Shown here piece by piece: positions 46,301 through 56,901 of a stretch of 64,000 nucleotides of DNA (positions within the stretch are counted from its first letter, which is position 1; each line of letters starts with the position of its first letter). The stretch spans positions 11,615,759-11,679,758 of the forward strand of contig OZ026601.1 in NCBI GenBank assembly GCA_964020085.1, written 5' to 3'. The notes beneath the pieces were generated by a model. That model made no database searches, was not told where the DNA came from, and saw only the letters and a list, made by a program, of their open reading frames with translations. This DNA is from Micromussa lordhowensis (lineage: Eukaryota; Cnidaria; Anthozoa; Scleractinia; Lobophylliidae). Position numbers and translations under genes: made by a program.

Positions 46301-49300
46301 ATAAATTAACAATCCAATTTTGCCATTTGACAGAAATTCCATGTCCACCTGGTAAAAAGACAAATGACGCACAAGGACGCTGTTGTGTTTTTCCGTTCAC
46401 TTATGGTGGGAAGACGTTTGACTCCTGTACCACGTACGCTTATGGAAACACACTGTGGTGTTCATTTGATGCTGTTTACGTCGGACATTGGGCTAAGTGC
46501 GGTGAGGAGAAGATGTTTAACAAGGAAGCTAATCTTTAATCAGTTTCTCTAATAATTGTAAGAAGAAAAATGAACAAAGGGAAGGAAAGATCATCTAAAT
46601 AGCAAAACAGCACAACTTCCAAAATGATCAGAGGTTTTTCGGGGGAGCAAGAAGCAAAAGGCAACTCCGCTTTTCGTCTCGTCGAATCTCAAGAGTTTTA
46701 CTAGAACATGGAAGAGGCACTTATTTCCCGTTTCTTTGAAGCAGAGAGTCTGTAGCATTACAGCTTTTCAGCTGCTTTCATCGAAGGTCCATACTACCAC
46801 GTCTTTCAGTATCGTTTTGTTGTTTGAAACATGAAGCTGGTTAAGTCAGTTGTTTATACATGATTTCTTACTTACGAATCTCGCAGTTATCTAGATCCAC
46901 TCAGTGTAAACCTCAGTTAATACTTAACTCTGGCTGATTGTACAAACCACTTTTGATAACAAACTGAAATTTGAAAATTTACCCAGATATTTTGATAACA
47001 GCTAAGAATGTGCAGAATTTATCTCGCACGCGCAATTATCGTTTAGATCGTTGAATCGCATAATATCCCAAACTAAAGTGGCTGTTATTCGACTAACTTT
47101 ATATTCTATTTTCCAGGTCTAGATTTTTGCGTCAAAAGCTCTGAAAGTCTAGAAAAGTGTCACAGATTTAATTATTACTCGTGACGTATGAGCAAATATT
47201 ATGATTTTAATGTAAAATGTTTCCCATTTCAGGTGAATTTAAATTTCGTTTGCTAAAAATTAGAATAATGATGAGGATTTTTTTGTTAACCACATTGCTT
47301 CGATTGAAAATAAATAACAATACAAAGGTTTAGAATCACACGACCCTTTTCATCTCACATCGCCATCGATCGTTGAACGCATAAGTCAATGAGAAATGTA
47401 TGAATGAGGAATGAATGAATAGATAACGGTAAGAGTATCCTGATAACCCAGATTGCCGTTTCGAGAATGTTATGGACGTCAACATTGCCTTTTTCTCTAT
47501 CAATGCTAGTTGATGAATGTGCGTCTTCCCCGTGTAAGAATGGAGCCAATTGTAAAACGACTGCGGATGGTTACACCTGTCAGCCATGTCCTGCAGGATG
47601 GAAAGGAGAAAATTGTGACGAAGGTGTGATACACGTGAAATATTCATGAAAGTTCGCCTTAACATTCCTTGCCTTCAACTCTTGGTTGAACATACCGTAC
47701 TACAGTATGTTGGTCTTGATGTACAATTGGGAATGTATTGATCTGCAATCTTGTATTGTTTAAATCTTTGTTTCTAGAAATTAATGAATGTGAATCGAGT
47801 CCTTGTAAAAATGGAGGAACATGTGATAACCATCCAGGAGGATATTCATGCAACTGTAAGAATGGTTACACTGGACAGAGCTGTGAACAAGGTACTGTCC
47901 ATACTGTTCATTGAAATATCACAACAACGGCTTCAAACTGCAAAAAAATAAAAAAAAAATAAAAACAAGACGAAACAAATGTAGTAGGCAAAATGGGAGA
48001 AGATGAAAACGCACTACATTCGGCTAAGCTTGTAAACTTAAGTTGAACTTTAAGGCGACAATTTACAGAATTACCCAAAACACCGTGACCTCGCCCTACA
48101 CTAAGACCATAATACAGTAAGAATACAATATGTCCCTGTACAGGTGGGTGAGGGGCTAACTCGTTATCACCAAGCAACAGGTTTATTGCCGCACTGGAAT
48201 TTATCTTTTATAAGGCCCGTCCTGTTATTCGTGCTCACCAGAAGAGTTTTTCCCTTTTGTGTTGTGAGTCGAACAGTTTGCGTCAACAAAAATCTCGAAA
48301 GGTATATAAACTCATTTGGAAAGAACGTCTTAAAAATTTGCAAAAACAATTGTTTTTTCTCAGAGATCGACGAATGTGCAAACGATCCTTGTGCCAATGG
48401 AGGAACTTGCCATGCTGAAGTTGGACGGTACACTTGTGTATGTGCTGCTGGTTACGAAGGAACAAACTGCGAAACTCGTAAGTAAAACGTGGAGGGCGAC
48501 CACACAGTGCTCAAATTACTCAAATATTTCGTAACAGGATGTTCTTTTAGATAGGTATGACAATCTCATTCTAACCTTCAATGCCCCAGAGAGAAAGGTG
48601 TATCTAAATTACAATAAAAAGAAGTTGGAACACGTCGTAACCGAAGAGGGCCATGAAGTTTCCTTGTTGCTAAGGCTTTACTAACGATCCTCTTTTTTAT
48701 CAGGCACTGATGAATGCAAGGATAATCCTTGTGAGAATGGCGGTACATGTATCAATTCCCCCCCTGGTAGTTACACGTGTAAATGCGCTGAAGGATACAC
48801 AGGGGATCGATGTCAGGAGGGTAGGACTTAAGGACTGATTTTAAAATTCAATTACAAATGGACTGAGTGTTACTTAAGAGGCCGTGACTGGACAAACCAC
48901 TGTCACATTCTAAACATTTAAAGTTCTCAAGAAATTCTCAAAAATAGAAAAGACGAGTTTTGCCAAATTTTGCATGAATTAATATGAAAATTTGGCCAGA
49001 ATCTACTCTACTTATTTTTTTTGTAAAAAAAAAACCCTTTTAGTCGGCGGGTCTGGACTATGTTGAATGGATGAAAGAGTGCATGAGTGAGTGAGAGGTG
49101 TATGTATGTCACACCAATCAGATCGGGGCTACTATAAATAGCCAATCAAACTGCCGTTTGCGAATCATGTATGTGGAGATTTCATCCTAATTTTAGAACG
49201 GCCATCTCTGTTTTTTCTACAAACAGAAACAGTTCTTGTATTGGCCTTATTATGACATTCCCAATGCTTCGTTTGCTATGGTTGAGCCCAGGACTTTGTG

Positions 49301-51230
49301 GATGGGTTTCCAAAGAGTTCAGAATTCGATCATCAGCCGAAGAATCATAGTCTTTGCTATACACTAACATGTCATCAAGGCTTTGTCCCGGGGGCTTTGC
49401 TTTAGCATTACGTGAAATTTCGAATGAAATGAGTCTCAGCTGCTCGGTAACTTGGTACATTCTATCATAGGAACGATTGTTTTTAGTGCAAAATGCACCA
49501 TTGGGATGGTGAGGGGGCTTTTGTCTGTGATGGTATTCGCCAGGCTGCCATCGGTATCATTTGCATTACGTGCAGTTCACGAAAAAAGAATTCAGTCTCA
49601 ACCATTTATCAGTTAATATTTGTGCAACATGTTTCAGTGTGTTAATGCAAGTTTCAATTAAGTAGCGCTATTCAGCTGGCTATTCACGGAGTAATACTCT
49701 CTTCTCGTTGAAACGTTCCTTGGAATCAATTCAGAGATACTCATTTGAAAACCAAAGAAATTACGGACGGCTTGTTATGGATGAGAACACTGCTGAGTTT
49801 GAAATTTGTTTTTGTTGATAAATGTAACATGATATTTTTATTTGTTAGTTTCAAGTGGTAACTTGACACTTGTTTTTCATGCACGAGTAATTGCAAATAA
49901 AACGGACGAATCAGTGACTCTTGTTCACAGGGTCAAAATATAAAACCAAGAAGCCAATCTAGGGGCACGTCCAGAAACTTCAACTTGATATAAATGTTTG
50001 AACGTCTTCTTTCTTAGTGTCTTCAGCGACATTTCAATATCTTGCATTAATGGAAAATCGTAAAAATGGAAATTCTTAGCAGAGATTTTCTTTAAGGTTT
50101 GGGGAATGGAGTATTTTCAAATATTCCTGAAGACTCCATGGCAGCAAGTTAAACCGCAAATTGAGGCGACACGTTCTTTCGTTTTGAAACAGATTCCTTG
50201 CGCAGTTCAAAAAGGTTAATTTACGTCTTTTTCAAAACTTTTTCTGTAACTGACTTTTTATCACCAAAAAAAATTCTCGGGCGTTTGGAAGGGTAAAAGA
50301 GACGAGACAAGGAAACGTCCCAACCTCTGCAGCTTTCATGGCGTGTTATAAAATTTATACAGTTTTTCATGTGTCTGGTTGTTTAGGTAACGCTATTTGC
50401 CTCCCACAATGTTCTCTCAGTTAGATGGGTTCTGATACCATTATTAATTTGAATTGTTTTCGTGTGATATCAAAACTGAAAAAAGGAACTATGATTATTG
50501 CTGGCAACAGAATAAGACCATGCCAAATTGGGTCTTGTTATTTAAAATGAGTTGAATTCAATATGTTGACTAGCAAACGTGACAATTTTACTTTTCACAC
50601 CAACGTTTGTAGCTTGATGTTTTTGGTTTTCTTCATTGCTGGAGATAATTGGTTTTAAGTTAAATATCTGGTGGAAAATGGAAGAAGAACAATTTTTTTT
50701 TATTCCAAGTGCTAATTATCCTTTCAAACGATAAACAAAAACTAATCTAATTATCAGATAGTCACGTCTGACATGTCGAGCCACCTTTGCCGTTAACAAT
50801 AAAATCACTTCAAATTAATACACAATGAGATCAATTAATACAACTGAGAAGCCTTTCAACGAGAACCTACCGTACAAACTTTTTTCAACGACTGACTCTG
50901 GAAAGCTGTTACACTAACTTAGAACAAACGCCTCTTAACAGTTGTCAATAACTACCGACACCTTACAAATGACTTTATCCACGACGTAAACAAGACAGAC
51001 AAACGGATCTCTAACAGACCAACTTTATTTGCATAACAATAAACGGATCGAAACAGACCAATGACTGATGACAAACTTTACACGAGTCTTTCAGCCAATA
51101 CCATCATGGCTAAACTGACAAATCACTTTCAGTGGACCACACCATCAACTAGCAAACACTATTCACTTAACTCTGAAGTTGACTTCTGCTAAGGTTGTCG
51201 AAACATCAGTCACCAATAACAGTTAATTAA

Positions 51231-51304
<74 letters not shown>

Positions 51305-51305
51305 A

Positions 51306-51361
<56 letters not shown>

Positions 51362-51487
51362 CAAAAATAAAGAACTAGATTACAATGAAAACAAAAAGGC
51401 CCAAAAAATCACGCATACGCACGCCATTTTTGTAAATCATGGTATAATGGCTCATATACCATGATGGCTAAGCCAATGAAAAGTCTC

Positions 51488-51521
<34 letters not shown>

Positions 51522-52286
51522 TTTCAGATATACCCTTACCCGAACGACAGACGATCACACAAAACGAAATAAAGAAAGTTTTGTACGCTACACCTGCGGT
51601 GAAACAATTTCTAATTTTTTGTGTGCTGTACATCGTAACCAAGCAAACTTGTTGGATTAACCTTATCATAACTGTTATTAGTAGAATTCTACTAGTATAC
51701 TAATGCAAATGCTGCAATCTGATTGGCTGCGCTACTTGTATACTATCAGCCATTAGAGTACAGTTGGCCGCCGGTCGTTCAAGAAATGCGTTGTTTTTAT
51801 AGTTTTTCCGAAGTTTTGGAAGGAATTTTAGATGTAAACGGGTAATTAAATTCCTGAGAAGACTAAAAGAAGCACTTTTAAGGTTTCTTGACTTTAAAAC
51901 TGAACTTGAAAATATCGAAAAAGCGGGTACGCGCGTAAACAACAGCAAATTTGCCAAGGACAGTTCGATACGTTCAACTTTGTTTATGGGTAAAGTTCAA
52001 TAATACGTAGGAAAATCATTGGAAACCGTTATTTCCGTTAATTTCAGTAAGAATGGCATAATTGAATAAAATCTTGCATTCTGATTGGTTTACGAAGCGA
52101 GGTATTTAGCGCGGAATTGCGAGTTGAAAACGAGGCTCGGTGATATTGTTTCGCATCTACGTCATCTATCTCATCTATCTCAGGATAAAACCAAACTGCT
52201 GTTTTCTTTTTTTCTCATTTTATTCAATTATGCGATTGAAGGAAAATTCATTACCTGACTCGTGAATTCCGCGTTAAATTGCACTT

Positions 52287-52334
<48 letters not shown>

Positions 52335-55300
52335 TTCGCGTGCAATTTAACGCGGAATTCACGAGTCAGGTAATGAATTTTCCTATAGAATTCTACTAAA
52401 ACAATTAGATTATTGGCTCTCGATTTCTATGAGGCGATAGTTGATTCGGCCTTCGGCCTCATCAACTATCACCTCATAGAATCTCGAGCTCGAATCTCGA
52501 GCTCATAATCTAATTGTTAAAGAGTGGGTTCTGCTACCTCCAGCGGCTTTTAATTCACAAAAAATAACTCCTGCACGCTTTGCGTGCCTATGTTTATTTC
52601 ATGTTGTTAGAGTACTAGTATAAGGGCCATACTTTCCCATAATGCTCGTTTTGACTTTATATCGGACATAGTAAGGTGCATTTTAATCTTCTGAAAATGG
52701 TCAATGTTTTTAACTTTCACATAAAGCTCGTTAAAGCTCAAAATGGCATTTCTTTAAAAGACGCTTTAACCCTTGAAACAGCTGCAAACCTTTCAACAGT
52801 GCCATTAGTGAAAAAGTAAACAGATTACACTTTTCCGAGTTATCTGCCTTTTTCTAGCATTACAAAGCGTTTCGATACAAGCGAGTAGAATTTTAGCTAA
52901 TTATTATTTTATTTTTTGCAGAATTAAAAAGGGAAAACTCGTCACTTCTATTTTTTCTAATTCTCGAAGACTATAAAGTTTAGAAAGTGACAATGGTATA
53001 TTCGAAAAGCAGCGATTCTCGATATCTCCAGGCACTGACTCCTCACGTACAATGGATTATTATTGTTCATTTCTAATTAGTATAAATCTACTAGCGTTTT
53101 ATCACGAATCCGTTCTCTGATTGGCTACGCTACTCACTATTTATTCTGTGATAGATTAGCGAGTAGTGTAGCAGTGTGCCCTAGTTAACAAAATGACGGT
53201 TGCTTCTTGGCGTTTTCGATGTGTCTGTGAAGAAGTCGACTCTTTTCAATTAATTCCGTCTGCGCGAGTTAACTCTCTAAAGCGAGAAGTTTAGTACTAA
53301 GACCAGAAATAATTGGAATCGCTATTTGACGGCAATTTCAGTGAGAATTCTACGAAAACAATTAGATTATTCGCTCTCGATTTCTATGAGGTGACAGTTG
53401 ATTCGCCTTCGCCCTCATCAACTATCACGTCATAGAAATCTCGAGCTCATAATCTAATTGTTAATTAGAAAACTAAACTATTGCATTATTACTAGTGTAT
53501 TGCATTCAAACCTCATTAACCTTTGCTCTGTGGTTTCATTTTCCTGTAGTGAATTGGAAATCTGAGGGATGTTACAACGAGGAAAGAAGGCCACAGTTAA
53601 AGATTCTTCCAAATAAATTTGCCAGCGTGTATGGCTTGAAAATCCAAAATCCGATCGAGAAGGTTTACAACAACTGCAAAGCTAAAGCGGAGTCAAGCGG
53701 CTACGAGATCTTTGCCATCCGAGTAAGAATAATTTGTTGTTCTTTATTTCTTTTTGTTAGCTTGGCACAATGGGGCTCAAGTGAGATTTCCAACAATTTC
53801 CAACTCACCGGAATCTCAAGAGAATCAAAGAGCATTATTTTGAAATTTTCTTTAAATGGTAATTTCCAATCATTTCTCAGCTGAAAAGTAGTATGAAAAA
53901 AGTAATAGATAGATTTAGCCAAGCCTAAAAGCGGAGCTCCTGGGCCGGGTTGCTCAAGTTTCGAGTTTGAATTATCTCAACATACACAAAATAAAAGCAG
54001 TGAAAATTATTTATACACAAGAAAAATGTATACTTCGGTTAACAGTTAGTCCTGAATTAGCGTTGACCGGCTTCCGAACAACCTGGCCCTGTTTACAACA
54101 AGTTAACATGACTTGAGCCTCCTATCCAGTCAAGAAGAACTACTTGGTCAGCGGTAAAAAACACACGTGACCTCGATGAACTCTAGACCCACGATATGGT
54201 CACGTGATACTGGTCAGCGTATACCTTGTTTTGACAGGTGTCAATTAACCATAACATGGATGTCCAATATCAAAGAAGGACGCTTTAAGTTTAGGTGGCT
54301 CTGAACCTCCTCCGTAGATTTGCACTGCGCACTGCGCATGGTATAATCTGCAGATATAATTGGATAGCAGATTATACTATAATCATGCTTGTCCACAAAA
54401 TCACGCGAATTCTCAAAATAAGCAGAGGGCTCTTGGCCAATCAGAATGCTAATAGTGAGTACAATGTATAATAAATTAGTTTAATCATTTTTTCTAACTC
54501 CATGCAAATATCACGACGACTTAATAATTAGCTCTGGGTCTTCCTCTTAAAAAGTTATTTTACGCACAGTTTCACTGAACCAAGTATCAAAAGGTCAACT
54601 AACAAAGTAGATCCCAATATGCTCTCGGAAATCTTTATTTCGTCTGGGGATTAGAATGATATATATAGTTTTTAAATTTTATATTCCTGGATTTACTCTA
54701 ACAACCTAGTTACATCGTCCTGCGACTAGAGATTACATTATTATAACATTTTGGGAATAAGCATCAGATCTCAGGGTATCGTCAAAATAATATTATATTT
54801 TTACAAAAACTGGTTTACTTCGTTTATTCTGAGTATAGCTTAACTAGGCTACTTCTTAGGCTAACCAAGTTTTCATATGAATGAATAAATAGAGTAAATC
54901 TTGTTCTGCGCGGGACTTTTTTGATGTTACAATGTTTTTAAAACGCGACGTTTCGGGCGGTTTCAGGTCAATATGGCGGACTACTTTTTTTTTTACTTTA
55001 TTTATCTTATATTGAGATACGACAGGTTCTGAAATTTTCAGAAAAACTATTAACTAAGTTTTGTCTACATAGGGTGGGAATAGATGTGTCACATCCAAAG
55101 ATGGAAAGCTTGCTGACTTCAAAAAGTATGGGGCTTCATCGAACTGCAAGACTGATGATCAGGGTCGTGGTGTTGGGAATAAACAAGGTCGCACGAACTT
55201 TGTTTACACCAGGTATGTTATGAAAAGAGAGGATTACAAGAACATTCGAGATGCTCAGGATCAGAAAATGTAATACCGTTATTTTCAAATTTGCTTACTT

Positions 55301-55737
55301 CTGCCCAATGCTATCGCTAATTAAACATTTTTCTATGTGCTATAATAGTAAACTATCCTCAACTCGATAGCAGTAGCAATCTTGATGACATAAAAAACCC
55401 TAAAGACAATACATCATTTTTTTTCCCTTTAGGTAAACAGAAGAAACACAAACTACAGCAACAATCTCTTGACGGAAAAAATGGCGCTTCGTTGCTTAAA
55501 CTGTGACACGATGAGATTGGTTTATTTAAGCATTCAATAAATAATTTTGATTGAGCCAATGATTCATGTAAATTAAGGGCGGCTCTAGTTAATTCTCAAA
55601 TAAACTGAATTATTTTATGGGAATAAGTTGCCAGTTTGTTCTATCTTAGGAACCTATACAAAGCTTAGCTGATTTCCTCTTTTTTAAAATGCTTTTTGTG
55701 TTACAGTGTGGTATCCAAGAGACGTTTGTCGAACTAA
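40383..55737 (+). CDS. Secreted Fn2/EGF mosaic protein, 13 exons, 531 aa
   Basis: Exons: 40383-40440, 40733-40903, 41355-41468, 41747-41914, 45962-46075, 46334-46501, 47510-47623, 47778-47891, 48364-48477, 48704-48820, 53550-53722, 55073-55212 and 55707-55737 (TAA). Exon 1 is a signal peptide ([20 protein letters not shown]). Exons 2, 4 and 6 are Fn2 modules ([24 protein letters not shown]). Exons 3, 5 and 7-10 are EGF modules, several of calcium-binding type ([30 protein letters not shown]). Exons 11-13 form a Cys-rich module ([11 protein letters not shown]...YEIFAIR...[13 protein letters not shown]). Exons 2-10 are all phase 1-1. Probably an extracellular matrix, adhesion or carbohydrate-binding protein; no ligand can be named. 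Another exon could hide in the 48821-53549 intron. Confidence 0.88.
41384..42520 (+). repeat. Segmental duplication, left copy (EGF-Fn2 exon pair)
   Basis: Near-identical to about 45991-47110 in exons, the intron between them and about 600 bp of following intron (shared GAACAAAGGGAAGGAAA and CAAGAAGCAAAAGGCAACTC). The similarity begins inside the EGF exon. Confidence 0.85.
42571..42634. repeat. Nested fold-back copies of the tRNA-like 5' end
   Basis: CAAGCCAACTGGGAGCTGG (42571-42589) is the exact complement of 42608-42626, and TGAGCTATCAAGCCA (42596-42610) of 42620-42634. The 5' end of the tRNA-like sequence thus occurs in alternating orientations. Confidence 0.8.
42621..42694 (+). other. 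tRNA-like sequence (tRNA-derived SINE or tRNA pseudogene)
   Basis: A cloverleaf can be drawn. The acceptor stem GGCTTGA/TCAGGCC is complete (one G-T pair). The D arm is GCTC-AGTTGGTA-GAGC. The T loop is TTCGAAT on a stem with one mismatch. The A box (TAGCTCAGTTGG) and B box (GGTTCGAATCC) are intact. The anticodon stem CTGC/GCAG encloses 11 nt, larger than the standard arm allows. Without the extra GT the loop would present GGT (Thr). It is probably not a working tRNA. Confidence 0.6.
43290..43945 (+). pseudogene. LINE ORF2 3' fragment
   Basis: [21 protein letters not shown] is followed by [20 protein letters not shown] and then the zinc-binding-like region (CCFFKQHK...FSWNV). The adjacent frame continues with [18 protein letters not shown]. 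This matches the last part of L1/Tx1-type pol proteins. Frameshifted and 5'-truncated. Confidence 0.65.
44080..45960 (+). mobile_element. Gypsy/Ty3-like LTR retrotransposon, internally deleted
   Basis: Gag fragments ([28 protein letters not shown]) are followed by a zinc knuckle ([11 protein letters not shown] at about 44665-44697). Then come a protease with LDTGA (44786-44800) and the RT N-terminus ([20 protein letters not shown], then [18 protein letters not shown] in another frame). The sequence jumps near 45375 to a C-terminal pol tail ending [12 protein letters not shown] (45595). Polypurine tract AAAGGGGA and an LTR starting TGTCACATATG (45776) follow. Most of RT, all RNase H and the integrase are deleted. 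No 5' LTR was recognised. Confidence 0.75.
45991..47110 (+). repeat. Segmental duplication, right copy (EGF-Fn2 exon pair)
   Basis: Partner of 41384-42520. It lies directly after the gypsy LTR region. Confidence 0.85.
48821..51228 (+). other. Large intron of the Fn2/EGF gene, first part
   Basis: No exon recognised. Around 50840-51220 is a sequence that resembles 3' ends of retroelements (…AAGGTTGTCGAAACATCAGTC), assigned only tentatively. Confidence 0.35.
51229..51520. mobile_element. Hairpin-plus-body element (copy H3)
   Basis: Hairpin 51229-51344 (AACAATTATTCC / GGAATAATTGTT; outer edge TTAA, inner edge TGTTTTATTA). The body extends to about 51520, where GTTTTTAATAA mirrors TTATTAAAAAC at 51345. 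CCAAT words lie near the far arm. Confidence 0.55.
51678..52518. mobile_element. Hairpin-plus-body element (copy H4), carrying nested H7
   Basis: Far arm AGTAGAATTCTACTAG (about 51680), CTGATTGG at 51719-51726, near arm AGAATTCTACT at 52387. Then a terminal hairpin 52400-52518 (AACAATTAGATTAT / ATAATCTAATTGTT) with a GGCCTTCGGCC loop. Same family as H5 and H6. Interrupted at 52055-52386 by H7. A short ATCTCGAGCTCGA duplication lies in the hairpin arm. Confidence 0.75.
52055..52386. mobile_element. Hairpin-plus-body element (copy H7) inserted in H4 with 5-bp duplication
   Basis: Body arms CATAATTGAATAAAAT (52057) and ATTTTATTCAATTATG (52217), with CTGATTGG at 52081. A hairpin follows at 52240-52384. 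AGAAT occurs on both sides (52050-52054 and 52387-52391). Removing 52055-52386 plus one AGAAT gives TTTCAGTAAGAATTCTACT, the uninterrupted sequence seen in H5 and H6 apart from point differences. Confidence 0.85.
53074..53462. mobile_element. Hairpin-plus-body element (copy H5)
   Basis: Far end AGTATAAATCTACTAG, CTGATTGG at 53118-53125, near end GAGAATTCTACGAAAACAATT, hairpin 53357-53462. TAATT flanks both sides (53076-53080 and 53461-53465), consistent with a 5-bp duplication. It ends about 90 bp upstream of coding exon 53550. Confidence 0.7.
53940..54092. mobile_element. Short MITE
   Basis: GGGCCGGGTTGCTC near 53942 and the reverse complement of CGAACAACCTGGCCCTG near 54075 form imperfect TIRs. 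Non-coding, intronic. Confidence 0.5.
54335..54480. mobile_element. H2-family body without hairpin
   Basis: The reverse complement resembles 11123-11270 (TTATTATACATT-like end, CTGATTGGCCAAGAG, TATAATCATG). CCAATCAG is at 54437. No hairpin adjoins it. Confidence 0.5.
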
Positions 55738-55792
55738 GCGTCACCAATTTCATCTGGGGTTGTGCTCAGTTTTGCCTCAATGATTGCTATTT

Positions 55793-56901
55793 AACAATTA
55801 GATTATGAGCTCGAGATTTCTATGAGGTGATAGTTGATGAGGCCGAAGGCCGAATCAACTATCACGTCATAAAAATCAAGAGCGAATAATCTAATTGTTT
55901 TAGTAGAATTCTTACTAAAGTTTACTCCAAATAACGGTTTCCAATTATTTCTTGACGAATTATTAAACTTTGCACTTTAAAAAGATCGCCCAAATTGAAT
56001 TGGCATTTAAAATTGAAGTTGTGCACGCGCGCGGATCACTTTTTCAATAATTTCAACTTTTTTAAAGTGCCACTATGATCAAAATTTTGCATTGCCTTTT
56101 CTTTTTACTTTTGGAAACTAGAAGTACGAAACACTTACCATGCCAAGTTTTATCGCGATATTCGCACAGGAAGTTTGATTATTTTAGCCTTGTTTTTCGG
56201 TTTTCGTAGCCCACCATTACTCGATTCAAAATATGACCGAGTGCGGCCAAAAGAGTTGGCACTAGATCGAGCCTTTCTGAAGTGACGTCATATGCGCAAC
56301 AACACCGCAACATTCGACTGATTCTTCATTAAAACTGTCTTTGACTTCACTTTCGGAAGAACTGGAAGAAGAATTCGAGCTAGAAGACATCTTGAAAGAC
56401 GGCCAGGACTCACAAAGCTTCACGAAGCACAATGCAAAAGTGCGCATATGACGTCACAAGCCAACTCATTTGTAAAACCGCTTTTCAGTGCAGTCGCTGG
56501 CTCCCGGTTGCGATTGGAGTAATGGCGGACGGGTTTTTCGCGAATTTCGGCCAGCTATTTCAACGCGCATTTCGCTTCCATCGTCCCAAAAACCATCGCA
56601 TAGTACAAGTGTAGAAATATTAACTTAATCGACGCTAAAAAATGTCAAAACGAGAGATCAAAATTTTCGTCGTAGTGGCACTTTAAGTCAAGAAACCGTA
56701 AATGTCCTTCGTTTAGTCTTTTCAAGATTTCAATTATCCGTTTTCATCAAAATGTTCCTCCAAAACTTTGGTAAAACGAAAATACGTCGCCATTTCGTAG
56801 ACGAGTTCCAGCCACTGAACACTAATGGCTGATAGTGTTCAATGGTTCAGCCAATCAGATTACAGCATTTGCATTAGTAAACTAGTAGAATTCTACTAAT
56901 C
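55793..56901. mobile_element. Hairpin-plus-body element (copy H6), reverse orientation, carrying a TTAA MITE
   Basis: Hairpin 55793-55899 (outer edge TTAA), near end TAGTAGAATTCTTACTAAAG, far end GTAGAATTCTACTAAT near 56887, CCAATCAG at 56851-56858. The body matches the reverse complement of H4 (AACGGTTTCCAATTATTT). It starts 55 bp after the Fn2/EGF stop codon and may lie in its 3' UTR. A 627-bp TTAA MITE sits inside. Confidence 0.75.
56066..56692. mobile_element. TTAA-target MITE nested in H6
   Basis: TIRs AGTGCCACTATGATCAAAAT and ...CGTAGTGGCACT, flanked by TTAA (56062-56065 and 56693-56696). The ends resemble the MITE at 24948 (AGTGCCCCTGTGA). Reading frames inside are not credible genes. 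Confidence 0.8.
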
